Assembly (NCBI GenBank): GCA_027605045.1
Contig: JAQFWX010000064.1
Location: 124,001 to 188,000, forward strand
From: Phallus indusiatus
Taxonomy: Eukaryota; Basidiomycota; Agaricomycetes; Phallales; Phallaceae
DNA length: 64,000 nt
Direction: 5' to 3'
This document shows, in pieces, positions 1-9,220 of this stretch (positions are counted from its first letter, which is position 1; each line of letters begins with the position of its first letter). The position numbers and the translations under genes are program-made. The notes below the pieces were generated by a model. It saw only the letters and a list, made by a program, of their open reading frames with translations, searched no databases and was not told the origin of the DNA.

Positions 1-83
1 CGTACTTGGGGGGAGATAACGGATCACGGGGTATGACTTACGTAAAGCTCCGGGAAAGGTCACGGGGCACGCCAGGCGTGACA
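1..83. repeat. 3' end of an LTR (family LTR-B), cut by window edge
   Basis: The segment ends in GGCGTGACA and closely matches the last 80 bp of the complete LTR-B copy at 28760-30066 (same ...GGGGCACGCC-GGCGTGACA ending). Gypsy reverse-transcriptase coding sequence starts directly after it, so this is an LTR inserted into, or recombined next to, that element. The left end lies outside the window. Confidence 0.6.
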
Positions 84-960
84 GTAGCCCTAACAAGGAC
101 TCCACGCACGTATAATGATGTCCAGAAATTTCTAGGACTTGTACAATACGTAGCGGCATACCTTCCAGGGGTAGCTGCATATACCACACCCCTATCAGGG
201 TGTACATACAACAACAGACCGTTCATATGGACGCTGTTGTTGAACAAGTGCTTTGACTCGATCAAAGCATTGACGTGAAAGGCTCCAATATTGAAGCCTA
301 TCGATGCTGACAACCCAGATCCAATTTGGGTTGTAACCGACGGCTCTAAATGTGGCGTTGGTGCCTACTACATATGGGCAAGGGACTATATGGCAAACAT
401 GTAGGCCAGCAGGGTTTCTCTCGAAGAAGTTCACCCCTGCTCAATACAACTACCGCACCCATGAGCATGAGCTCATTGCAGTACTTGAAGCCTTCCTCAA
501 GTGGGAAGACAAACTACTAGGGTGTAGATTCACCCTAGTAACGGACAACGAGGCCATGGTCCATTTCAAGACTCAGCCTCGCATGTCACCACGCCAAGCA
601 CAGTGGTATGAATACCTGTCTTGTTTTGATTACGAGACGATTCATGTCAAGGGTGTCACTAACAATGTCGCCGATGGCCTCTCTTGTTATTACGAAGAGG
701 ACTCTCCGGATGAGATACATCCCCCGGAGGTATATATCAATGCTGATGTACAACTTGATCCCGAAGAGGATCATCTTCCCATCGAAAGAAGGGACGAAGT
801 GAGAGTGAACGTTATTACACGTTCACAAGTATGAGAGGAACCTCAAGTAGAAGGTCCCTCAAATACTACACCTTCTGATATTACAGAAGCACAATCCGAT
901 GAGGATATACTTGCCCTAAGTGCAGAGCAAGACAGCAAGCTTCTTAAAGCCAAGATTGAG
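84..960 (+). pseudogene. Ty3/gypsy reverse transcriptase end and RNase H relic
   Basis: Around 110-190 the translation contains a motif like VQKFLGLVQYVAAYLP, the sequence following the RT thumb in Ty3/gypsy pol (usually [12 protein letters not shown]). The RNase H stretch follows: a VTDGSK..GVGA motif near 330-365 and, in another frame, THEHELIAVLEAFLKWE and TDNEAM motifs up to about 560, then a QARW-like segment. The protein is spread over at least two frames with stop codons, so it is inactive. It joins the integrase part at 1478 once the LTR-B insertion is ignored (reading ..KIEG-LDLADIL..). Confidence 0.75.
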
Positions 961-966
961 GGCTTT

Positions 967-1477
967 TGTCACGCGCCGTGTGCCGGGCGTCTAGATGGAA
1001 GTCCGGGGGGTTCAGACTATGGGACAGAAGGGACTTGGCTTCAGCTTATGTGCTGCGCCGGCTCAATCGACCCTGGATATCCCTTAATTTCAGACTAGAA
1101 GTCCGAGACAGCCCGGACGTAGTCCGGACAGGTCCGGACAAGTACTGGGAGCAGACTTTAAGCGAGGTAGATAAGAATAGAATTGATTATAAAGAGACTG
1201 GCTGAGGATAGACTCGAAATGAACTTAATATTCAGACTGGGGAGCCCCAGACGAAGTCTGGGGACTTTAAATACAAAAAGCTAGACTACTAGAACTAAAG
1301 GAGATATAACTAAAAGGAGACTAGTTACACAGCACCAGAAACATATCTGGCACTTGATTTCTAATGCTCTGCACAGAATGTCCCCATGGAAATGTCCTAG
1401 TCCGGACGAAATCCGGACCTCGGACGTACCGGACGTGGACAGAATAACGGACTACGCACTGTTGGACAAGTACTGAC
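967..1477. repeat. Solo LTR (family LTR-B, diverged) inside gypsy pol
   Basis: Begins TGTCACGCGCC and ends CTGAC (canonical TGACA less one base). The flanks GCTTT (962-966) and GCTTG (1478-1482) form an imperfect 5-bp target duplication. A central segment (GGGACTTGGCTTCAGCTT..., about 1032-1095) matches the LTR-B copy near 28857. The sequence is rich in TCCGGAC motifs. Removing it joins RNase H and integrase in one frame. Confidence 0.6.
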
Positions 1478-2554
1478 GCTTGGACTTGGCAGATATACTA
1501 AATATGGACGGGGATTGGGCGCTGGACCTCGGAGAGGTCCAGATTAGGATCGGGTGGCACGAGGGTCGTGACAGCTTTGCTGAATTCACCTCACTGCTAC
1601 AGCAAGGTTATCATAAGGACCCAGTATTCAAACTGGTCCTTGCCAACCTGAACGCTCACAAGGCGTTTGGAATTAAAGATCAACTGATCTTTACTAAGAA
1701 TCAGTTCCTCCGCGACATATCATGCGTCCCTCATAACACATTTTACAAGGGGAGGAGAATCACTGAGATCATTATCAGTGAAGCCCATCAAATTGTTGGG
1801 CACTTTGGACGTTACAAAACATCTCAGTATGTTAGACAAGCATACTGGTGGAAAGCGATGATTGAAGACATCGATACGTTCTGCAGATCCTGCGGAACGT
1901 GCCAGACCAATAAAGGGGAGAATAATCACCCCAGTGGTCTGCTAAAACAACTCCCGATTCCCAACAGACCTTGGGAATCAGTGGGAATGGACTTCGTCAG
2001 TCCATTACCCGTCTCAAATGGTCACGACTTTTTATTTGTCGTGATTGACAGACTGACCTCAATGGTTCGTCTGATGCCAACTACCACCAAGCTGACCACC
2101 AAGGGCACAGCTTGGCTATACCTCAGTGAAGTCATAAGACTCCACGGTGTCCCTGACTCAATTGTGAGCAACAGGGATGCACAATTTACTGCCAAGTTCT
2201 GGCAGGAACTACAATGCCTAATGGGGACACGATTGCTCATGTCCACGGCGTTCCATCCGCAAATGGATGGATCTACCGAGCGAGCCAATCGCTCAATTGG
2301 TCAAATACTTCATTCCGTGATACAGAACAATCAAAAAGATTGGGCCAAAGGGATCCCAATGGTGGAGTTTGCTATTAATAGCAGCACCAGCGAAACCACT
2401 GGTTTCGTGCCGTTTGAACTCAATTACGGCTACCTTCTCAGTTTGGGAAGGAAAATTGAGACGAACACCAAGTTCAAAGGTGTTCAACACTTTGCTCAAC
2501 AGGCAAAGTGGAATTTAATGATAGCGCATGACGCTATCATAGCCAATCGCGTTA

Positions 2555-2931
2555 CTGCTGTTATAGCATTGTAAGGCACAAGCATTTTTGAATGTCAAAA
2601 AAATCATTCCAATAAAATTGTCATATCTCAGTCTGTGATGCATATTTTGACTTGATTTTTGCTGTATCTTGTTCAGAAAAAAATCTAGTTTTATTTTTAT
2701 ATAAGTACATGTATTTATTGTTGATTTCAAAATTACATAAAATTACACTTGAATTTTGAAAACAATAATAAATACATGTACTTATTAAAAAATAAAACTA
2801 GATTTTTTTCTGAATAAGATGCAGCAAAAATCAAGTCAAAATATGCATCACAGACTGAGATATGACAATTTTATTGGAATGATTTTTTTAACATTCAAAA
2901 ATGCTTGTGCCTTACAATGCTATAACAGCAG
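2555..2931. mobile_element. Palindromic MITE with TA target duplication (copy 1)
   Basis: Nearly the whole 377 bp is one inverted repeat: the left arm starts CTGCTGTTATAGCATTGTAA and the right arm ends in its reverse complement. TA dinucleotides flank both ends (2553-2554 and 2932-2933), as for Tc1/mariner-type MITEs. Deleting it with one TA joins the integrase frame. It has no coding capacity. A shorter relative lies at 8890-9220. Confidence 0.85.
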
Positions 2932-3042
2932 TAAACAGGCTCACTACACGAACAACTCTTGGTGAGATGCACCGGAGTATAAAGAGGGTGACCTTGTCTA
3001 TCTCTCGATGAGGAATCTCAACCTCCCCAAGGGGAGAGTTAA

Positions 3043-3385
3043 TGTTAGGGCAACTCAGGGCACACATCTAGAGGAGGGAAAACCTAAGATCTATTGAGGG
3101 ACAACGACTAACTACTCACCTAGAGGAGGGAAAACCTAAGAGAACAAGCTTAGGTATCCCCCTCTAGGGAAAACGCATATAAGTACCGAATATGAGGCGC
3201 CCGACTGATCTCCATGGGATCCGAGGAGATACAAACAGAAATCGAAAGAAATCGAAGAGATCGAGAAAACGAGGGAACTAATGGAAACGGCAAAGTACGG
3301 GAAATGAAGGAAATCGTAATACGAAATGAAACCGAAAGAAATCGAAAAGATCGAATAATCGACGAGGCGCTAGCGTACTGTAACA
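3043..3385 (-). repeat. Solo LTR (family LTR-A) in gypsy integrase
   Basis: Starts TGTTAGGGC and ends GTACTGTAACA, 343 bp, with a perfect 5-bp target duplication GTTAA at 3038-3042 and 3386-3390. It is homologous to the LTRs of the young element at 32615 and 46659 but carries an extra ~45-bp segment with a second copy of the CACCTAGAGGAGGG motif. Removing it restores the integrase frame (..PKGRVKKLIPRYVGPY..). Strand is given relative to the coding sense of the young element. Confidence 0.9.
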
Positions 3386-4877
3386 GTTAAGAAGTTGATC
3401 CCGCGTTATGTGGGACCATACAAAATATTGTCCGTTAAGGACAATATCACAGTGAAACTTGAGCTCTCTGAAGAGCTCAAGCAATGTCGCATAAATCCCG
3501 TATTTCATGTGGATTTGATTAAACCTCACATCGCCAATGACAATGAGAGATTTCCGTGCCATGATACACTCACGGCGTATGATTTTGGACAGCCAGACGA
3601 TGCTGAATGGCATGTCAAGGAACTCCTAGCTCATCGCTGGAGTGGAACTCGCGAGAAAGATCTCGAGTTCCTAGTCCAGTGGACCCTTGGGGATACCACT
3701 TGGGAACCTTACAGTAACTGTAAGGACTTGCAAGCTCTAGACGAGTATTTGCAATTACGAGGCGTAAATGAGCCTCGGCAGCTGCCACAACTATCCAATC
3801 ATGGAGAGTCGCGGACCAGCAACAAGCACCCAGATCCCACTCGGGGATCTGCTTGAAGATCCCGCCCACAGGGATCCACTGGCACTTCACCGCTACACGG
3901 TGAGGTAATTTTCACCTTGGGCGTTCCCAGTGACCGCCCAAGTATATAACTCAAAAGTCCGTCCACGGCCTTTTCTCCCTCATCACCCCCATGCCTGACA
4001 GCAAGGGAAAGCAGCGCAAACACTCATGCTCACAGTCACCTACGCCGCAACCTATTAGTAGGTTCAAAAAAGCAGAGGCTCAATTGGCTCTGCAGAGGTC
4101 CAAATGGACCTTAGATGCAATGGACGGATGCATATCTGTCTATCATAACAACAATAGTTGCACGGTGTGCAACGACTTTGCCAACCATTTGGCAGGCCCT
4201 GCTGGTAGCGGGGCAATCATCCTTGACCATCAAATGGTCAAAAAGACCGTATATAGGGCCTTTCCCTTTATGTATAGGGACTACTGTCATCTAGATGAAC
4301 GTCTAGATGAATCAGAAAGGGACATCAAGGAATTGACGGACCATCTCGACGAGGCCAATCGTCGAGTATGCGAGCTGGAGGCTCGCATCGCTGAACTTGA
4401 ACATTCAGCAGTGACGGTCGGACCGTCAATCACTCCATCAACCTCCAAGAAGAGGTCCCAAGATCAGGCAGATAACGTGCCTGATAAGACCCAGGCAAAG
4501 CCAATGCCTGATGTATTCAATGACATGTTGTCTGACGACGACATGGAAGACGTAGTCGATGATAACGACTATGATGATGACGCATCCATTGCGTCGTCCA
4601 CCAAATGCAAGCCTCAGCGTACCTACGCTGATGCAACCAAGGCATCGGGCTCTCGCGATACTGCCACGGTTTCTCCAAGGAAACCCTCTGGTCTGTACCC
4701 ACGGACCAAGCCAGGATGGGACTCCAATAGGGACCCATGGCCCTTCTTTGTAACGGGCTTCGACCCCACTGTTAGTGGGGATCATTCTCTGGTGCCTGGC
4801 ACCCCCAACCCCACTGCATGGTATAACACCTGCAGCCTCGACGAACTATTGTTCGTCGAGATTGGAACCTGGGTTTG

Positions 4878-5769
4878 TGTAATGTATTCTTATAGTTTGC
4901 CTACTGGGGTGCTACCAGAATAAGAATAGTTACAATTACTTGCTGAGAGTTTGCTTAGGCACTGGCTTCACAACAAAAGCCTGTTGCTGAAGAATGAGAT
5001 CCAAGGGGTCTACTCTTGTTATATGCTGTTTTAAATGCAGTAGACACAACTGATAGTGTGTTCTGCAAGTGATAGAGATAGCTGAAGACTTGTAAACAAG
5101 TCTTATAGTAAGAGAAAGATAAGAGGAGATTGAGAGATAGAAAGAAAAGGGCCTTTAAGGCTATATTCAATTGTACTGAGTACAAGACAAGTGGGTAGTT
5201 AAGCAGTGATGATCAAAAGTGGGGAAAACAGGTCTAATTTATAAACTTTTCTCTGGGAAAAGATTAGACTGATAAGGAAAGATTGATTAGAAAGAAAAAG
5301 GGGAAGATAGGAACAGATTAAAGATTAGAAAGATAAAAGATAACAAAGCGCAGGGTCAAAGGTGCACATGTGTCATCTGGTGAGAATAAAATCCAAGATC
5401 CAGGGAGATTAGATCTAAATCTATGGAGATTAGATCCAAGATCCAGGAGTTATAGATCTGGTGGGAAATAAAGGATAAAAGAATAGCATATAAGGAGAAA
5501 CCATGGAGAAATGAAGGAGATATTAATAAACAAGGGAAACATGGCAAAACAAGAGTCCAGAGTCCATTCTTGATGACCAAGCAATGAACTCAGAAAATAC
5601 TTGACTTCTGAGAGTGTTTTGACCATAACTCCATGAGTTATTTACCAAATCCCTTGGAATGACTTGGGTTTTATAGAGTTTTAAATTGTTTTTGACTTTG
5701 AATGCTCTAGGCCTTGAGCCTGTCTTCAGGAAGGGGGTATTTAGGTCAAAATGACCTTGATACATGACA
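4878..5769. repeat. Solo LTR (family LTR-L, 892 bp)
   Basis: Starts TGTAATGTATTC and ends GATACATGACA, with a perfect target duplication GTTTG at 4873-4877 and 5770-5774. A relative with the same ends lies at 29229-29857. Removing it keeps the third ORF in frame (..GTWVWTDPPV..). Confidence 0.85.
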
Positions 5770-5867
5770 GTTTGGACCGACCCCCCAGTGTTCACGTACC
5801 CCAACGACAGAGGGGTTCACATGCGTATTTTATATGCATGGACTCGCTGGCGCAGATCCATGAAGGA

Positions 5868-6702
5868 CACTGGAGACATTGTAGGGTTTAGCCAAAAAAA
5901 GGATCCTAAGAAAATTATAGTTCGAGGTATAGACTATTGATGATTTACCAAATTGCACAATTATATTATAATTAATACTCAGATTAAGGGATTCTGGTTT
6001 GGAAAATTGTCAGTATACTGCTATAATATCTTGGTTGAATTATGTAATAATTCTTTATCATATAAGCCCATGATCAATGTTATCCATTCAGTAAAATAAT
6101 AAACAGAATGAAACTTACATTATCATCATCCATATTGAAGAATGTTCTGAAAATGTTGTTTATATTTATTGTGAGAATATATTTCTATTATAATTTAGAT
6201 GCATGGGAAAACCCTAATTTTAAGCATGAGAATACTCTTTGTAATATTAGAGTTTTGCTGGGAAAACCTTAATAATACATGGATTCCTAGAAAATGTTGA
6301 GAAAACTCTAATATCACAAATTGTGACCTTAAGTTTTAATTACATAGAAACTCAATATTTATCACACCCTCAAAATTATGATAAAATACTTTATTGACAA
6401 ATAATTATATCAACTTGAATATATAATTTTCCACTATAGTTAATAATAATATATGTTTTAGTTTGTATACTGTTTGACTGAATAGAGAAAGTTATTCATA
6501 GTGTTATATAAGTAAAAATTATTACAGAATTTAACTAAGATAATAATAGCAGCATACTGACAATTTTGCAAGCCAGAATCCCTTAATCTGTATATTAGTT
6601 ATAATATGATTGTGCAATTTGGTAAATCATCAATAGTCTATGCCTCGAACTATAATTTTTTTAAGATCCTTTTTTTGGCTAAACCCTACAATGTCTCCAG
6701 TG
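5868..6702. mobile_element. Non-coding DNA transposon with ~125-bp terminal inverted repeats
   Basis: The left end CACTGGAGACATTGTAGGG... is repeated in reverse complement at the right end (...CCCTACAATGTCTCCAGTG). The inverted repeats extend about 125 bp on each side (5868-5995 and 6575-6702). The centre is very AT-rich and has no convincing coding sequence. Flanking bases are GGA and AGA; no clean target duplication is visible. It sits inside the third ORF, which reads on in frame on both sides. The CACTG start could suggest a CACTA-like or hAT-like origin, but I cannot assign a family. Confidence 0.75.
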
Positions 6703-7109
6703 AGACTCGATTGGGACCACTATTCGAGTGGTGGCAATCACACGTCAACAGCAACACAATCACCGTGAAATGGCGAGAATCCCAACCAACTGTTTCGTCG
6801 CTGCTGCCAGGACGCCAGTATCACAGACGACGTCACAACAATCATTGGGGCACCACCCCTTCAGCTCCCACTGCTGGACCTTCAATGGAGGTTCCCTATG
6901 TGGAGTCCACCACTAATTCGCCCCCTCCGGCAAACACACCACTCCCAGTGGATATTGCTGAGAAAGAACTCGTGATCGACCCCAATCAATATGAAGTCCT
7001 GGACAAACCAGGAACTGGCCCTCAAGGCAATATTGAGATGGCCATGGATTATAATGCGAAAGACTGAAACTTATTCATCGTGCCTGAGTTTGACTTGACG
7101 CTCAAGTCA

Positions 7110-7120
7110 GCGGGGGAGGA
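7110..7120 (+). other. Polypurine tract of the gypsy element
   Basis: GCGGGGGAGGA lies immediately before the 3' LTR start (TGTAACAG at 7121), where plus-strand DNA priming takes place in LTR retrotransposons. A perfect hairpin (TGACTTG / CAAGTCA, about 7092-7110) abuts it. Confidence 0.75.
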
Positions 7121-7868
7121 TGTAACAGTTCCGCTACATGCAGCGGACTAGGGTGCAGGTTTGGCTTTTAAAAGCACGGGTACCCATGGGAAAAACTTGC
7201 GAGGGTGCGGGTCTGGGTCTGAGTAACCAAGGGTACCTGAAAACAGGTACCCAAACCCATGGGTTGGCACCCGTGAACAGCCTTAGTTTTGCCAATGCTA
7301 TGTTTCTTGAAAGGTATAAATACTGCATGTAAATACTTGTAACAGCAGCAATTCTACCGATACAAGTTGTCTCACAGTTTAAGTCTCAGTTTAAGTCTCA
7401 TTAAGTCAAGCTCAGTTCAAGTTCAAGCCCAGTGTTTCGCCTCTAGTCTTACTTCTACACTCACATCTATATCTTTGGATTAACTCTGAGTGAGGTCTCA
7501 AAGTATAAACTAGCGATTTGTTTCTATTTAGTCGCTTCACTAACGTTTACAGAAATCATCAACATCATTGATTTCAAGTCCTCCCCCTAGTTGCATTTGT
7601 TCAAGCTCACTGCCGACTTCGTTCATTACTCACACTTTGTATACGATCACTTTTAGTCATTGCAGTTGGTGTTAGAGTTTGTTTGTGTTAGTTTGATATC
7701 GACACATACATCTCCCCCCCTATTCCCACCCACACACATCCTCTCCCTCATTGAATCCAGCACCAGGACATGCTCCATGGAAGACTAAACGACCTCAACA
7801 TAAAAATCTTTGTAGTTTTCTGATCATTTATAGCCAACACATAAAGCTATATACTTCAGAATGTTACA
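7121..7868 (+). repeat. 3' LTR of the gypsy element (family LTR-H)
   Basis: Starts TGTAACAGTTCC right after the polypurine tract and ends AGAATGTTACA. It holds a TATA box (GGTATAAATA near 7313) and a hAT-type MITE near its start. A partial relative lies at 27298-27867. A 5' partner is not in the window, so the boundaries rest on the TG...CA ends and the polypurine tract. Confidence 0.7.
7149..7286. repeat. hAT-type terminal-repeat MITE inside LTR-H
   Basis: A run of GGTACC-rich palindromic words between GGGTGCAGG and GAACAGCC. The same sequence appears in inverse orientation at about 8604-8750 (AAGGCTGTTCAC...) and diverged at 24855-24985. The ends resemble hAT-type non-autonomous elements. 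I could not identify an 8-bp target duplication with certainty. Confidence 0.5.
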
Positions 7869-7949
7869 ACACAAATTCAAGACTGTTTTAAGGTATGTTT
7901 TCTTATGATTATGTATTTCTATGTGTTGATAAGATATTAGATGTACACT

Positions 7950-8604
7950 GGAAAAGTACACATTGGGTTGGATGGATGGACCTCTCCAAAAGTCTTTTCA
8001 TATCTTGGTATCACACTCCACTTCATGGACCATGGCAAGATGAAGACCATGATCCTTGACTTTGTCAAACTGTTCATACCTTGCTGAAAAATTACACGAA
8101 TGTCTTATTACTTACAACCTTGATGATAAGGTGATTGTCATTTCATTTGTATTGGTTAATAGTTATTAGCTCAATATTTGTAGCTCCTTGGCTTGGTTTG
8201 CGATAATGCCAGTAACAACAACACCTTGGTTGAATCTTTGGAGACCCAGATCCCATCATGGGGCAGCGCCTCAATACACACAAGATGTTTTGCACACATA
8301 CTAAACTTGGTTGTTAAGGTATGTTTATTTCTATTATACGACCTTGAAGTTGGTATCCATTCTAAATCATGAATAGAGTATTCTTTCTGTGTTCACGGTA
8401 AAAAGGAAGCAATCAGCTAATGGGCAACAAGTGTACGAAGACCCCGGTCTTGCCGACAATGCCGAGCTTCTGAAAGATATTTCGGATGAGCCTGATGAGG
8501 AAGATGATCTTGTGCACTGTGAGGATGAAGATGACGGTAGAGCCACTTTTGATGAAGCAATAATCGATGAGGTTGAAGAAGAGATGGAGTCTGATTCAGA
8601 GTAA
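7950..8604 (+). pseudogene. hAT transposase relic 1
   Basis: Translated fragments match the order of fungal hAT transposases: LDGWTSPKVFSYLGIT (about 7962-8010), a DFVK segment, CDNASNN (about 8197-8220), TRCFAHILNLVVK (8281-8318), then after an intron-like gap an acidic hinge (8389-8604; EPDEEDDLVHCEDEDDG) that ends at a stop. The N-terminal BED finger and the C-terminal dimerisation domain are missing. A hAT-type repeat (8604 onward) truncates it. The reading frame switches at intron-like junctions and the copy is inactive. Confidence 0.75.
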
Positions 8605-8830
8605 GGCTGTTCACAGGTGCCAACCCACAGGTTTGGGTACCTGTTTTCAGGTACCCTTGGTTACTCAGACCCAGACCCACACCCTTGCGGGTTTTTCCCA
8701 TGGGGACCCATGCTTTTAAAAGCCAAACCCACACCCTAGGGTTTTTTACCTCTCAAAACCCGGGTGTTTACCCAGGTTTACCTGAGGGTCTACTCAGGTA
8801 TGCAGGTACCCATGGGTACCTGCGGGTAAG
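8604..8830. repeat. hAT-type terminal repeat, inverse of the 7149 copy, plus GGTACC-rich tail
   Basis: Starts TAAGGCTGTTCAC and runs through GGTTTGGGTACCTG...; the first ~150 bp are the reverse complement of 7149-7286 with few differences. The rest is low-complexity GGTACC/GGGTA-rich sequence. No ORF. Confidence 0.55.
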
Positions 8831-8889
8831 TACTTAGCACCCACTTATGTAAACAAAAATTGAAAATGTAGATATCAAAAAATTACTTA

Positions 8890-9220
8890 CTGCTGTTATA
8901 GCATTGTAAGGCACATGCATTTTTGAATGTAAAAAAATTCATCTCAATAAAATTGTCATATCTATTTTTGCTGCATCTTGTTCAGAAAAAAATCTAGTTT
9001 TATTTTTTAATAAGTATATGTATTTATTGTTGTTTTCAAAATTTCAAAATTCAAGTGTAATTTTGAAATTTTGAAAACAACAATAAATACATATACTTAT
9101 TAAAAAATAAAACTAGATTTTTTTCTGAACAAGATGCAGCAAAAATAGATATGACAATTTTATTGAGATGAATTTTTTTACATTCAAAAATGCACATGCC
9201 TTACAATACTATAACAGCAG
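8890..9220. mobile_element. Palindromic MITE with TA target duplication (copy 2)
   Basis: Shares both ends (CTGCTGTTATAGCATTGTAA and its complement) and most of the arm sequence with 2555-2931, but lacks a segment near each arm's middle (331 bp in all). TA flanks at 8888-8889 and 9221-9222. A 22-bp remnant of a further end lies at 9292-9313 (ACTATAACAGTAGTAAGG). Confidence 0.85.

Larger units (their letters stand above)
1478..3856 (+). pseudogene. Ty3/gypsy integrase with chromodomain-like C-terminus, interrupted
   Basis: The zinc-binding HHCC domain is visible (H..GHFG then C.SCGTC, about 1780-1905), followed by the DDE core: the first D in GMDFVSPLP (about 1985), a D in SNRDAQF (about 2170) and the E in STERANRS (about 2275). 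After the palindromic MITE (2555-2931) the frame resumes with an EYKEGDLVYLS motif. After the solo LTR-A (3043-3385) it continues with a GPYKI box and a chromodomain-like segment (LEFLVQWTLGDTTWEP, about 3665-3715), the mark of chromoviruses. One in-frame TGA remains near 2960 even after removal of the insertions. The frame ends at 3856. Confidence 0.82.
3991..7067 (+). pseudogene. Third ORF of the gypsy element, downstream of pol, unknown function
   Basis: An ATG at 3991 opens a frame that runs 135 bp after the pol stop. It reads to 4877, is interrupted by LTR-L (4878-5769), continues in frame from 5770 to 5867, is interrupted again by the TIR element, and resumes from 6703 to a stop at 7067, roughly 450 codons in all. 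The protein starts basic (KGKQRKHS), has a coiled-coil-like heptad stretch (ERDIKELTDHLDEANRRV then CELEARIAELE, about residues 105-135), an acidic run (DDDMEDVVDDNDYDDD), and a hydrophilic C-terminal part. I see no signal peptide and no clear transmembrane segment, so nothing supports an envelope. Its place between pol and PPT marks it as an element-encoded accessory ORF. Confidence 0.6.
84..7868 (+). mobile_element. Decayed Ty3/gypsy chromovirus-like element rich in small hairpins
   Basis: From left to right the element holds the end of reverse transcriptase plus RNase H (84-960), integrase with a chromodomain-like tail (1478-3856), a separate third ORF (3991-7067), a polypurine tract (7110-7120) and a 3' LTR (7121-7868). 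The 5' LTR and gag lie outside the window. Six later insertions split it: LTR-B at 967, a palindromic MITE at 2555, LTR-A at 3043, LTR-L at 4878, a TIR element at 5868 and a hAT-type MITE in the LTR. Conceptual removal of the insertions restores reading frames, so they are secondary. The coding part has a remarkable density of perfect 6-10 bp inverted repeats with short loops, which the two other gypsy elements in the window do not show. Confidence 0.8.

Noticed and set aside
966..1205. A 79-codon ORF at the start of LTR-B
   Set aside because: Lies within an LTR with its own target duplication; a similar peptide at 28857 is due to shared LTR sequence, not a gene.
3991..7067. Retroviral-type envelope gene
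   Set aside because: Right position, but no signal peptide, fusion peptide, cleavage site or transmembrane segment is visible.
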